Assembly (NCBI GenBank): GCA_016934555.1
Contig: JAFGSS010000083.1
Location: 1-47,501, forward strand
From: Acidobacteriota bacterium
Lineage (GTDB): Bacteria; Acidobacteriota; UBA6911
Reading direction: 5' to 3'
DNA: 47,501 bases
The position numbers and the translations under genes are program-made. The notes beneath the pieces are model-generated. The model was not told the DNA's origin and made no database searches. It saw only the letters and a list, made by a program, of their open reading frames with translations. Below are positions 38,527-47,476 of the stretch, one piece after another; within the stretch, counting starts at the first letter, position 1; each line of letters begins with the position of its first letter.

Positions 38527-40080
38527 CTACAGCGGGATCAGGCCGTGCTTCTTGGCCGGCCGCAGGGAGCGTTTGGTGTTGAGATATTCCAGCGCCTGGG
38601 CGAGGTGCTGCCGCGTCATGGAGGGCTCGATAACGGAGTCCACCAGCCGGCGGCCCGCCGCCACGTAGGGGGTCGAGAACGCCTCGCGATACTTTTCGAT
38701 CACTTCCTTCCGCTTGGCCGCCTTGTTTTCCGCCTCGGCGATCTCCTTGCGGAAGACGATCTCGGCCGCCCCTTCGGCCCCCATCACGGCGATTTCGGCC
38801 GTGGGCCAGGCGTAGACGCGGTCGGCGCCCAGGTCCTTGCCGCACATCGCCAGGTAGGCCCCGCCGTAGCTCTTGCGCAGGATCACGGTGATTTTCGGCA
38901 CCGTGGCGGCGGAATAGGCGAACAGGAGTTTGGCGCCGTGGCGGATGATCCCGTTGTGCTCCTGCTGCACCCCCGGGAGAAAGCCGGGGACGTCGACGAA
39001 GGTGAGGAGCGGGATGTTGAAGGCATTGCAGAAGCGGATGAAGCGGGAGGCCTTGTTGGAGGCGTTGATATCGAGCACGCCCGCCTGGACCGACGGCTGG
39101 TTGGCGATGATGCCCATCGGGCTGCCGGCGATGCGCGCAAAGCCGACCACGATGTTCATGGCGTAGCCCGCCTGCACTTCCAGGAAGTCGCCGAAATCGA
39201 CCACCCGCGTGATCACGTCGCGCACGTCATACCCCTTCTTGGGGTTGGTGGGGATCACGTCGTCCAGTTCCGGGTTGGGGTCGACGCTGGGGTCCCCCTC
39301 GGCCTGCGGCGGGTCTTCCAGGTTGTTGGCCGGCAGGAAACTCAACAGCTTCTGGCACAGGGCGATGGCGTGGTTGTCGTCCTCGGCGATGAAATGGATC
39401 ACGCCCGAATTGGCCATGTGGGCGTCGGCCCCCCCCAGCTGCTCCGCCGTCACGTTCTCACCCGTGACGCTCTTGATCACCGAAGGGCCGGTGATGAACA
39501 TCCGCGCCTGGCGGGTCTGGATGATGAAGTCGGTCAGGGCGGGGCTGTAGGCCGCACCGCCGGCGCACGGGCCGCAGATGAGCGAAATCTGGGGCACGGC
39601 GCCCGAGAGCATGACGTTGGTGTAGAACACCTTGCCGTAGCCGGACAGGGAATCGATCCCCTCCTGCACGCGCGCTCCGCCCGAATCGTTGATGAAGACG
39701 AAGGGGGAGCCCGTTTTCAGGGACTGTTCCATGATTTCGGCCACCTTGACGGAGTGGACCTCCCCGGCGGAACCGCCGGAGACGGAAAAGTCCTGGCTGG
39801 CCAGGTGCACCAGCCGGCCGTCGATGGAGGCGGCCCCCGTCACCACGCCGTCGGCCGGGAACTCCTTGCCCGCCATCCCGAACAGGACCGAACGGTGCTC
39901 GGCGAACAGGCCCGTTTCCTCGAAGCTGTTCGGGTCCACCAGGGTCTCGATCCGCTCGCGCGCCGTCAGTTTCCCCTCTTTGTGCTGCTTCTCCAGCTTG
40001 TCGGCGCCGCCGCCCAGCATCGCCTGCTTGCGCCGCTTATGCAATTCCTCGATTCTTTCCTGCATGGTCATATTGGACAT
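38527..40080 (-). CDS. Methylmalonyl-CoA carboxyltransferase 12S-type subunit (PccB/MmdA family)
   Basis: A 517-residue carboxyltransferase of the crotonase-like double-domain type. N-terminal domain: LTARERIETLVDPNSFEE, FINDSGGARVQEG and CGPCAGGAAYSPAL (the oxyanion-hole region). C-terminal domain: FVDVPGFLPGVQQEHNGIIRHGAKLLFAY and KSYGGAYLAMCGKDLGAD. These motifs are those of PccB, MmdA and transcarboxylase 12S, acting on propionyl-/methylmalonyl-CoA. Because no biotin carboxylase gene is nearby and a 5S-type subunit is, I prefer the transcarboxylase reading: methylmalonyl-CoA plus pyruvate giving propionyl-CoA plus oxaloacetate, or the reverse. A propionyl-CoA carboxylase using a distant AccC remains possible. 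Confidence 0.92.
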   Translation of the reverse strand: MSNMTMQERIEELHKRRKQAMLGGGADKLEKQHKEGKLTARERIETLVDPNSFEETGLFAEHRSVLFGMAGKEFPADGVVTGAASIDGRLVHLASQDFSVSGGSAGEVHSVKVAEIMEQSLKTGSPFVFINDSGGARVQEGIDSLSGYGKVFYTNVMLSGAVPQISLICGPCAGGAAYSPALTDFIIQTRQARMFITGPSVIKSVTGENVTAEQLGGADAHMANSGVIHFIAEDDNHAIALCQKLLSFLPANNLEDPPQAEGDPSVDPNPELDDVIPTNPKKGYDVRDVITRVVDFGDFLEVQAGYAMNIVVGFARIAGSPMGIIANQPSVQAGVLDINASNKASRFIRFCNAFNIPLLTFVDVPGFLPGVQQEHNGIIRHGAKLLFAYSAATVPKITVILRKSYGGAYLAMCGKDLGADRVYAWPTAEIAVMGAEGAAEIVFRKEIAEAENKAAKRKEVIEKYREAFSTPYVAAGRRLVDSVIEPSMTRQHLAQALEYLNTKRSLRPAKKHGLIPL

Positions 40081-40096
40081 GTCGAATGATCCCCCT

Positions 40097-41605
40097 TCAG
40101 GCCGGTGTGACCGTGACCTGGTGCGTGATTCCTTTGAGCTTTACGTTGTAGGTTATGGGCGAGCGCACGGGCCCCTTGCCGTTGTCGACGACGGGGGCTG
40201 CGCCCGGCGCGGCGGCCGGCTGGGCGCCCGGGTCTTTGCCCAGGTTCTTCGGGCCCTCGTCCCGGGTGGCGAAGAACTTGGGGGCCACCTGCGGGAACAT
40301 GGCGTAGGTCAGCACGTCCTCGTCCGACCCGTTGCAGCCGGGCAGCTCCAGCGCCGCTTTGCGCAGCTCCTGCCATTCCGGCTTGAGCAGGTCGGCGGGG
40401 CGGCAGGTGACCGGTTCCTTGGTGGACTTGCCGGCCGCGATGGCGATCACCTCGGGGTTGCGCGGGCCGATGGTTTCGCCGTAGTAACCCAGCATCAGGT
40501 CGACGAATTCGCCCGTCAGCACCTTGTATTTGCCCATCAGGACGTTGAAGACCGCCTGCGTGCCGACGATCTGGCTCGAGGGGGTGACCAGGGGCGGGAA
40601 ACCCGCGTCCGCCCGTACCTTCGGCACTTCCGCCAGCACCTCGGCCATGCGGTCGCCCGCCTTCTGCTGCTTCAGCTGGCTCTCCATGTTGGAGATCATG
40701 CCTCCGGGGATCTGGCTTTCGAAGATCTCCGTCTCCACCCCGGTGATGTTGGAGAGGAACTCCTGGTACCGGGGGCGGATCGTGTTGAAGTACTGCTTGA
40801 GCTTCAGGATGCGGCCCTTGTCGAGGTCGGTCTCGAACTCGGTCCCCTGGAGCATCTCGACGACGCTTTCGGTCGGGTTGTGGCCGGGGCCGAGACTGAG
40901 CGGGCTCAGCGCGGCGTCCACGCAGTCGGCGCCCGCCTCGATCGCCTTCATCAGGCTGACCAGGGTGACCCCGGTCGTGGCGTGCACGTGAACCTGGACG
41001 CGGGTCTCCTCGCCGCAGGCGTCCTTGATCCCCCTGACGAGGTCGTAGGCCGCCCGGGGTTTCAGCAGCGCCGCCATGTCCTTGATACAGATGGAGTTGC
41101 ATCCGCGGTCCAGCAGCTTCTTCGCCAGGTCCACGAAGCCCCCGGTGGTGTGCAGCGGGCTGACCGTGTAGCTGATGGCCCCCTGGGCGTGCTTGCCCGT
41201 GCGCCGGACGGCGGCGACCGCGCGCTCGAGGTTGCGGATGTCGTTCAGGGCGTCGAAGACGCGGAAGACGTCGATCCCGGTCTCGGCCGCCTTCTCGACG
41301 AAGCGGTCCACCACCCCGTCTTCGTAGTGGCGGTAACCGAGCAGGTTCTGCCCGCGCAGCAGCATCTGCAGCCGGGTGTTGGGCATCAGCCTGCGGAAGG
41401 TGCGCAGCCGCTCCCAGGGGTCTTCATTCAAAAATCGGATGCAGGAGTCGAACGTGGCGCCCCCCCAGCATTCGACGGACCAGTACCCCGCCTTGTCCAG
41501 GTCTTCGCATGCGGGGACCATGTCTTCCAGGGACATCCGCGTCGCCATCACGCTCTGGTGGGCGTCGCGGAGGATGAGCTCGGTGATATCGATTTTCTTG
41601 GTCAT
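40097..41605 (-). CDS. Pyruvate/oxaloacetate carboxyltransferase (transcarboxylase 5S / OadA type without biotin domain)
   Basis: A 502-residue protein. The DRE-TIM barrel begins ITELILRDAHQSVMATRM (substrate Asp and Gln), and the metal histidines are in VHVHATTG (HxH). The carbamylated Lys is in CIKDMAALL. The PycB-type C-terminal domain follows (GSDEDVLTYAMFPQVAPKFFATR). It ends in a Pro/Ala linker and a short tail, YNVKLKGITHQVTVTPA, with no biotinyl domain. Length and layout fit the 5S subunit of propionibacterial transcarboxylase (about 505 residues). It transfers CO2 between biotin and pyruvate. The start at 41605 fits the family; a longer in-frame start at 41737 adds unrelated sequence. 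It is the first gene of the operon, behind a perfect palindrome. Confidence 0.93.
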   Translation of the reverse strand: MTKKIDITELILRDAHQSVMATRMSLEDMVPACEDLDKAGYWSVECWGGATFDSCIRFLNEDPWERLRTFRRLMPNTRLQMLLRGQNLLGYRHYEDGVVDRFVEKAAETGIDVFRVFDALNDIRNLERAVAAVRRTGKHAQGAISYTVSPLHTTGGFVDLAKKLLDRGCNSICIKDMAALLKPRAAYDLVRGIKDACGEETRVQVHVHATTGVTLVSLMKAIEAGADCVDAALSPLSLGPGHNPTESVVEMLQGTEFETDLDKGRILKLKQYFNTIRPRYQEFLSNITGVETEIFESQIPGGMISNMESQLKQQKAGDRMAEVLAEVPKVRADAGFPPLVTPSSQIVGTQAVFNVLMGKYKVLTGEFVDLMLGYYGETIGPRNPEVIAIAAGKSTKEPVTCRPADLLKPEWQELRKAALELPGCNGSDEDVLTYAMFPQVAPKFFATRDEGPKNLGKDPGAQPAAAPGAAPVVDNGKGPVRSPITYNVKLKGITHQVTVTPA

Positions 41606-41622
41606 TTCCGGTTCTCTCTCGT

Positions 41623-41636
41623 GGCAAACGTTTGCC
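41623..41636. promoter_or_regulatory. Perfect 14-bp palindrome GGCAAACGTTTGCC, LacI-type operator
   Basis: The palindrome lies 17 bases upstream of the 5S-type start codon. The central CG and the AAACGTTT core are the signature of LacI/GalR-family operators. Its place over the leader of the transcarboxylase operon suggests repression of the whole eight-gene unit. No LacI-family gene is in this window. Confidence 0.7.
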
Positions 41637-41942
41637 CTGTCCTTTTCCTCCATGGGGAGAAAACAACCAGGGCCTATTAATAAGGACGTGTTGTGATAGA
41701 TTGTATGAATCCGTGAACCCTTCGGCCGTCCGGGCAAAACCTTTCAGGTGACGGGGGCCGGGGGCCGGGGGAAATTCCGCAAACCGCCTTTCGGTTGAAT
41801 TGAACAAACCTTCAAATCATTCCACAAACTTATAATGATATAAAATCTATTAGTATCTTTCCAGCCCTCTTTGCCGTTCGCGACCTTTCGGGGCCGGCGC
41901 AGGATAAAGCATAGATAAGACGGTGTTTATTCGATGGAGCGA
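41637..41942. other. AT-rich intergenic region upstream of the transcarboxylase operon
   Basis: The stretch contains no gene. AT-rich DNA at about 41780-41860 (including TATAATGATATAAAATC near 41831) stands out against the GC-rich genome. TACAAT (41705-41700 on the minus strand) could be a -10 element but lacks a well-spaced -35. The promoter of the minus-strand operon must be here; I cannot place it. Confidence 0.35.
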
Positions 41943-42803
41943 CTACACCAGCTCCCGGGTCGCCTCCTCCGGGAGGGCGGGATCGAAGCGGACGAGGGCC
42001 AGTTCGGGCCCGTCATGGGCGGCCGAGAGGGCGACGGTCCTGCCGATCCGCTCCATCCACGTGCCCGTGAGACGGGCCGATTCGTGGATGTGACCGTGCA
42101 GGGTCACCAGCGGCTGCCTCGATTCGATGAAGCGCCGGATGGCGATGCTTCCCACGTGGACGTCCAGCTGGACGTGCTTGTATTTCTTCCCGTCCAGGGC
42201 GGCGCGGTCCAGCCCCGTGTCGTAGGGGGGGGCGTGGAAGAGGAAGATGGCGCGCGCGAGGTCCCTTCCCCGGGTGAGGCGCTCCAGGTCCGACTGGATC
42301 GTCTGGTTTTTCAGCACGCTCGGCTCCACGGGCACCGTCAGCCACCCCTCCTCGGGCGCCACGCAGAGGGGGTCGAGGTACCGGGAGACGTCGTAACGCT
42401 CCCAGTCCTTGAGCATGAAGGGGGTGGGCGGGATGAAGGCGTAGCCGTAAACGGCGTAATCGCCCCAGGGGACGGCGGCGTTGTGCACCTGGTGCCAGAG
42501 GCCCCCGGTTTCGTGCCGGTGGAGGGCTCCCTCCTCGGTCCGCGCGTCGTCGTTGCCCGGGATCAGGAAAACCGGGGGGCACTCCGGCCCCATGCCCGAC
42601 CTGAGCCGCTCGAACCCGGGGGCGAAAAACTCCTCGACGAAGCTCTCGTACTCTCCCGCGCCCGCGACGGCGCCGAGGCCGGAGGGGAAGAGGTCCCCCC
42701 CCAGGAATACGGCCGCGGGGACTTCCCGTTCCATGGCCGCGAACAGCTTCCGGTAACGGTCCTCGCGGCCATGGAGATCCGACACGAAAAAACACCCGCC
42801 CAT
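41943..42803 (-). CDS. Calcineurin-like metallophosphoesterase
   Basis: A 286-residue protein with the metallophosphatase motifs: DLHG (FFVSDLHGRED, about residue 9), GGDLF (about 36), GNDD (PVFLIPGNDDA, about 84), FHAPP (about 190) and GHIHES (about 240). These give the two-metal site. The overall order resembles the YfcE/Icc-like phosphodiesterases; the substrate is unknown. It lies 53 bases downstream of the PEP-synthase-like gene on the same strand, so the two may share a transcript. The start is an ATG at 42803-42801 with GAGGAT upstream. Confidence 0.9.
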   Translation of the reverse strand: MGGCFFVSDLHGREDRYRKLFAAMEREVPAAVFLGGDLFPSGLGAVAGAGEYESFVEEFFAPGFERLRSGMGPECPPVFLIPGNDDARTEEGALHRHETGGLWHQVHNAAVPWGDYAVYGYAFIPPTPFMLKDWERYDVSRYLDPLCVAPEEGWLTVPVEPSVLKNQTIQSDLERLTRGRDLARAIFLFHAPPYDTGLDRAALDGKKYKHVQLDVHVGSIAIRRFIESRQPLVTLHGHIHESARLTGTWMERIGRTVALSAAHDGPELALVRFDPALPEEATRELV

Positions 42804-42856
42804 ACGATCCTCATCTCAATAATAGGGGAAGCGGACGCCGGTGACCATGGGAAGGA

Positions 42857-45800
42857 TCAGTCTCCCGCCCCCCGGCCGATGGGGATGAACAGGGCCGGGT
42901 CGCCGGCGGCCCCGATCCTGACCGCGTAGCTGGTCCTGTTCTTGATGTCGCGGTCGGTGACGAGGTGGACGCTGAGCAGCCCGTCGGTCCTGTACCCCGT
43001 CTTCAGGTAGTTGAGGTGGCTGAGGCAGAGGCTCCACCCCTCGAGCCAGGAGAGGAGGTCCTTTTCCTGGGCCCTGGTCCCCGCGAAGTGGACGAGCAGG
43101 TCGATGTCGCTCTCGGGGCCGGCGGTCCCGTTCTGGGTGCTTCCGAACAGGTAAAGGGCCTTGACGCCGAACCTCACCGGGTCGAGGAGCTCGGCGATGC
43201 GCTCCACGCTCTCCAGGCGCCAGCGCCAGTGGAGGTTGACCCCCGGCTCCGCCGACCGCCCCGGCCCCGCCCCGGCGCGGGGGGCGCCGAAAGCCAACGG
43301 CGCTTCCGACGGCTCTCCGGGCAGAGGTTCCGCGAGCAGCGCCATCGCCTCGCCCAGCTCCCCGTTCATCAGGACCTGCACCGCCATCCCCGGGGCCGCG
43401 TGCGCCACGTCGATGACGCGCACCGTGTCGGCGAGGTGCGCGAAATCGGGGAGGAGGTCGGCCAGGCGGTTTGACGAGCGCTCGAAGAAGGCTTCGTTGA
43501 ACAGGGTGCCCCAGTCTCCGGGGTAGAGGGGGAGGTAGCGGATCGACGCCTCCACCAGGTCCTGGAAGAAGTGGGTGCCGAAGGAGAGCTCCGGGACGTA
43601 GTCCTGCCGCTTCAGGGCGATTTCCACGAGCATGGCGGTGTTGTTGATGTCCGAATAGGAGACATTCACCCCCAGCCGGATGTCGCCGCGGCTCCCCCAG
43701 CGCCCCGGCCCCATGAGGATGAACCGGCGTTTGGGCAGGAGCTGGTTGAGCGCGGCCACGGCCCGGCCGACGGCGAGCAGGTCGGAGCGGCTCGGCAGCT
43801 CGGCGTATCTGCGGGGGTCGATGTAGACGATGTGGGTCAGGTTGGTGATGGAGGCGTTGGTGACGTGCCGGTTGGCCGTGAACAGGATCCGTTCCTTCGG
43901 GATGTCCCGCGGGATCGGGGGGGGGTGCGCGCTCGGGCTGTAGCTCTGCGGCCGGCACTGCACCAGGTAGAGATCGGTGCCGTCGTGCGCGAACTCCAAA
44001 TCGACGGGCACCCCGAACTCCGACTCGAGGGTGCGCAGGATCTCCGCCGCCTGGTCGACGAAGGGGGTCCTCCCCAGCAGGCCCTCGAAGGTCACCACCC
44101 ACCGGTCGGCCTCACCGTCCAGCCCGCTGCTCCACGGCTGCACCAGCCGGCCGTCCTCGAGGATGGAGACGAGCTCGTGGGCCATCGGGTATTCGGCCGC
44201 GTGGCGGCCGAGGAGCTCCCGGATCTCGACCGTTTCGAATAACCCCGACTCCAGGTTGATGACGTCGATGCACCGGGGGGAGTACCGCACCTTCTCCTCG
44301 ACGGTGGCGTTGACCCGGAGCGTCGGCTGCCCGGGCGAGACGAGGACCGGGTAGTCGTCCTGCACCCGGTCCACCGCCCGCGTGCCGAGCCCCGGCACCA
44401 TGCGCAGCAGCCCGTCCTCGCGCCGCAGGCGGCGGGACCAGGGGTATTCGTTGCGGCTGAAGGCCACGCCCGAGAACGCGGGGAGGTACCAGGGGCCGAC
44501 GCGGGTCCCCACCACCTCCTGGATCATGATCCCCATCTCCTCGTGGAAATCGGTCAGCCCCCGCTGCGCGCGGTAGCCGATCGGGTCGGGGCCGAAGGTG
44601 GAGGCGTACACCTCCGCCACCGCGTCGAGCAGCTCGAGCATGCGCTGGCGCTTGGTCCCCCGGTTGGCGATGAAGAGGCTCTTGTATTTGCCCGCGAACG
44701 ACGTCCCCCTGCTGTCCTCGAGCAGGCTGGAACTGCGCACGATCAGCGGGACCTCGCTGAGGTCGTCGAGCGCGATCGACAGCCCGTTGACGATTTCGGG
44801 GGGGAAGGAGGCGCTCTTGAACACCTGGACGATGGCGGGGTACTCGCCGCGCACCTGGCCGATGTCCTTGTATTTGTGCTCGGCGATCTCTTCCAGGTCG
44901 TTGTAGTTGATGAAATCGTAGAGCCCGTCGGAGGTGATGTGCCACGTCTTCGGGGTCCGGACCCCTTTGAGGAGGGGGCGCTCCTCCGCCTTCTTCTTCA
45001 GGACCTGGGAGGCGACGAAGAGTCCCGCCCCCTTTCCCCCGAGCCGGCCGTGGCTTTCGGCCGGGTAGATCGTCCGTTCGAAAAGGCCGTGGAAATCGTT
45101 GACGCTGATGAACTGCTTGGCGACCTGGACGAACTCGGCGTCGTCGCTCAGGATCCGCTGGATCAGCGAGACGCGGAAGGTGCGTTCGCGCGGGGAGGAG
45201 AGCTCCACCCCCTGGGGGATGAGGTGGCGGTAGCGCTCGATGGCGCCGGAGATCTCGTGCAGCGAGGAGTTGGGGTTTTCCAGCGCCTTGATCAGGAACC
45301 CGGACCGGTCCTCCTGGATCCATTTGTGGATGAACCCGATGATCTCGGCTTCCCCCATGTGCTTGCCCGCCAGGCGGAAGATTTCCTCGCTCGCCGACTG
45401 CAGGTCCTCGACCGCCCCCATCCTGAGCGGCCGGTTCTCGTCCAGCTCCTCGTCCTCGTCCTCCCCCTTCAGGGACGGGCTGATCCGTTCCAGGATGCGG
45501 TGGGCTTTTTCGTAACCGGACCAGGAGAGGTGGTTCAGCATCTTCCGGGAGACGCGGGTGAGCAGCTTGGGGTCCGTCCGGCGCAGCAGGTCCAGGATCA
45601 CGGCCCACTCGGAGGAGGGCGCCTCCTTCAGTTTATGGGTCTCGAAGACCGATTTGAGCTTGGTGTAGAGGATCCGGTGCCTGAGACGGTCCGCGATCGT
45701 GTTGATCAGCTTGCGCTCTTCCTTGAGGAAGGGGCCCTCATCGGCGGGGGGGCGCTCCTCGGTATAACAGACGCTGATGCGGCCCACGACCTGTTCCTGG

Positions 45801-46060
45801 ACCAGGATGTCGGAGTGCTGCATCCAGGGGGAGGGGGCGTAACCTTCCGTCCGGGCATCGATGTCGTCGTAGACGATCCGGGCCTGGCAGATGTCGGAAA
45901 ACTGCCACCCCGACGGGAGGGTGTGGACGATTCTCCGGAAGGTGTCCTCCAGCGTGAACTCCGGCGCGCTCAGGACCTCCTCGATTTCGTAGAGGCAGTT
46001 GAGTTCCTTGGCCCGCTCCTTCAGGTCGACCAGGAGCTTGTTGAGCGATTGGCTTTCCAT
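42857..46060 (-). CDS. PEP-synthase-like ATP-grasp protein with C-terminal nucleotidyltransferase
   Basis: A 1067-residue protein. Residues of about 10-160 look like a GAF-type sensory domain, and a helical middle (about 160-320) follows. Then comes the pyruvate, phosphate dikinase N-terminal ATP-grasp fold (GRLGGKGAGLFVASQVL near 335, PLIVRSSSLLEDSRGTSFAGKY near 445, and DLYLVQCRPQS near 700). After this point the phospho-His swivelling domain of true PEP synthases (TSHAAI-type) is not seen. A segment ending in a minimal nucleotidyltransferase (about 960-1060; LYLFGSTQNGTAGPESDIDLLV, a GS-x-DxD pattern) closes the protein. It cannot be a classical PEP synthase and may be a phosphotransferase/nucleotidyltransferase regulatory protein. 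The substrate is unknown. It lies upstream of the metallophosphoesterase gene and downstream of glutamate dehydrogenase. Confidence 0.85.
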   Translation of the reverse strand: MESQSLNKLLVDLKERAKELNCLYEIEEVLSAPEFTLEDTFRRIVHTLPSGWQFSDICQARIVYDDIDARTEGYAPSPWMQHSDILVQEQVVGRISVCYTEERPPADEGPFLKEERKLINTIADRLRHRILYTKLKSVFETHKLKEAPSSEWAVILDLLRRTDPKLLTRVSRKMLNHLSWSGYEKAHRILERISPSLKGEDEDEELDENRPLRMGAVEDLQSASEEIFRLAGKHMGEAEIIGFIHKWIQEDRSGFLIKALENPNSSLHEISGAIERYRHLIPQGVELSSPRERTFRVSLIQRILSDDAEFVQVAKQFISVNDFHGLFERTIYPAESHGRLGGKGAGLFVASQVLKKKAEERPLLKGVRTPKTWHITSDGLYDFINYNDLEEIAEHKYKDIGQVRGEYPAIVQVFKSASFPPEIVNGLSIALDDLSEVPLIVRSSSLLEDSRGTSFAGKYKSLFIANRGTKRQRMLELLDAVAEVYASTFGPDPIGYRAQRGLTDFHEEMGIMIQEVVGTRVGPWYLPAFSGVAFSRNEYPWSRRLRREDGLLRMVPGLGTRAVDRVQDDYPVLVSPGQPTLRVNATVEEKVRYSPRCIDVINLESGLFETVEIRELLGRHAAEYPMAHELVSILEDGRLVQPWSSGLDGEADRWVVTFEGLLGRTPFVDQAAEILRTLESEFGVPVDLEFAHDGTDLYLVQCRPQSYSPSAHPPPIPRDIPKERILFTANRHVTNASITNLTHIVYIDPRRYAELPSRSDLLAVGRAVAALNQLLPKRRFILMGPGRWGSRGDIRLGVNVSYSDINNTAMLVEIALKRQDYVPELSFGTHFFQDLVEASIRYLPLYPGDWGTLFNEAFFERSSNRLADLLPDFAHLADTVRVIDVAHAAPGMAVQVLMNGELGEAMALLAEPLPGEPSEAPLAFGAPRAGAGPGRSAEPGVNLHWRWRLESVERIAELLDPVRFGVKALYLFGSTQNGTAGPESDIDLLVHFAGTRAQEKDLLSWLEGWSLCLSHLNYLKTGYRTDGLLSVHLVTDRDIKNRTSYAVRIGAAGDPALFIPIGRGAGD

Positions 46061-46098
46061 GGCCCGCCTCCCGGGATTCCCGCGGCGATCGGCGCTTT

Positions 46099-46132
46099 CC
46101 CCCCCGCCCGGTATCCGTGCCGGGCGGGGGGG
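46099..46132 (-). terminator. GC-only stem-loop after the glutamate dehydrogenase gene
   Basis: CCCCCCCGCCCGG (46099-46111) and CCGGGCGGGGGGG (46120-46132) form a 13-bp stem with an 8-base loop, about 7 bases after the gdh stop. No T tract follows, so intrinsic termination would be weak, and read-through into the next gene is possible. Confidence 0.5.
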
Positions 46133-46138
46133 AGGGGG

Positions 46139-47476
46139 TCAGCACCAGCCTCGGTCCTTGCACGCGCGCGCCACGCGGTTGACGGCCAGGACGTAGGCGG
46201 CGTCCCGCATGGGGATCCCCTGCTTCCGGGAGACGTCCACCACCGCGTGGAAGGCGTTGGTCATCTTGGAATCGAGCTTGTCGAACACTTCCTTTTCTTC
46301 CCAGTAGTAGTTCATGTTCCCCTGGACCTGCTCGAAATAGCTGCAGGTGACCCCGCCGGCGTTGCAGAGGATGTCGGGAACCATGAAGATGCGGCGCTTG
46401 TCGAGCAGGATATCCCCTTCGGGCGTCGTCGGCCCGTTGGCCCCCTCGGCGATCAGTTTCACCCGGCCGTGGACCTTCGGGATGGTGTCGCCCGTCAGCT
46501 GGTTCTCCACCGCGGCGGGGATCAGGATGTCCACGTCCTGCTCGAGCCACGCTTCGCCCGGAAGGATCTCGTATCCCAGGTCCTGCGCCTTGTTCCGGTT
46601 GATGGTGCCGAAGGGGTCGCTGATCGACTTGAGCTCGTCGAACCGGATCCCCGATTTCTTCCGGCAGCAGAAGGTCTTGTTGTCGGTGGGATCCCAGCTC
46701 GACACCGAGATGACCATCCCGCCGATCTTGTGGTACAGCTCCACGGCGTACTGGGCCACGTTGCCGAACCCCTGGATGCTGGCGGTGGTGTTTTCCGGTT
46801 TCAGGTTGAGTTCCTTGAGCGCCTCCCGCACCGTCAGGACCACCATGTACCCCGTGGCCTGCGTGCGCCCGAGCGATCCGCCGATGCTGACCGGCTTGCC
46901 GGTGATGAACCCGGGGTAGCGCCCGCCGGCGATCTTTTCGTATTCGTCCAGCATCCAGAGCATGTCCTGCGGGTTGGTCATGACGTCGGGGGCGGGCACG
47001 TCGAGGTTCGGGCCGATGTCCCGGGCGATCTGCCGCACCCAGCCCCGGCAGAGCTGCTCGATCTCGTTCAGGCTGAGGTTGTGCGGGTCGCACACGATCC
47101 CCCCCTTGGCCCCCCCCAGAGGGATGTCCACCACCGAGCACTTCCAGGTCATCCACATGGCCAGGGCCCGGATCGTGTCGATCGTTTCCATCGGGTGAAA
47201 GCGGATCCCCCCCTTGCACGGGCCGCGCGCGTCGTTGTGCTGGACCCGGAAGCCGCGGAAGATCCGGATCCCCCCCTTGTCCATCCGTACCGGGATGCTG
47301 AAGTGGTATTCGCGGATGGGGTTGCGGAGCAGGTCCCGCGTCGGCCCGTCCAGGCCCAGCATGCCGGCGATCCGGTCGAATTGCTGCTGCGCGGTCACGA
47401 AGGGGTTATAGGAGGACTCGACAGGCGCGTTTTTTTTCACTGGAGGCGCTGCTGTTTTTTTTGCGGTCATTGACAT
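46139..47476 (-). CDS. gdhA: Glutamate dehydrogenase (Glu/Leu/Phe/Val family)
   Basis: A 445-residue enzyme. The dimerisation/substrate domain contains the PCKGGIRFHP segment with the substrate Lys and PLGGAKGGIVCDP with the catalytic Lys. The NAD(P) domain has the GFGNVAQYAVELYHKIG dinucleotide site. VPAPDVMTNPQDMLWMLDEYEK and the late PDILCNAGGVTCSYFEQVQ complete the family signature. It interconverts glutamate with 2-oxoglutarate and ammonia. The coenzyme preference is not clear from the motif. GAGAAGGG precedes two possible starts, 47476 and 47470; I keep the first. The gene opens at the right edge of the window, with 25 bases before it. Confidence 0.96.
   Translation of the reverse strand: MSMTAKKTAAPPVKKNAPVESSYNPFVTAQQQFDRIAGMLGLDGPTRDLLRNPIREYHFSIPVRMDKGGIRIFRGFRVQHNDARGPCKGGIRFHPMETIDTIRALAMWMTWKCSVVDIPLGGAKGGIVCDPHNLSLNEIEQLCRGWVRQIARDIGPNLDVPAPDVMTNPQDMLWMLDEYEKIAGGRYPGFITGKPVSIGGSLGRTQATGYMVVLTVREALKELNLKPENTTASIQGFGNVAQYAVELYHKIGGMVISVSSWDPTDNKTFCCRKKSGIRFDELKSISDPFGTINRNKAQDLGYEILPGEAWLEQDVDILIPAAVENQLTGDTIPKVHGRVKLIAEGANGPTTPEGDILLDKRRIFMVPDILCNAGGVTCSYFEQVQGNMNYYWEEKEVFDKLDSKMTNAFHAVVDVSRKQGIPMRDAAYVLAVNRVARACKDRGWC

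Noticed and set aside
38208-41605. Sodium-pumping methylmalonyl-CoA or oxaloacetate decarboxylase
   Set aside because: There is no OadB/MmdB membrane subunit and the small subunit has no transmembrane helix; both 12S- and 5S-type subunits are present, as in transcarboxylase.
44543-47473. Long open frame on the plus strand opposite the ATP-grasp and glutamate dehydrogenase genes
   Set aside because: The minus-strand proteins have clear conserved motifs along their length; the plus frame shows none.
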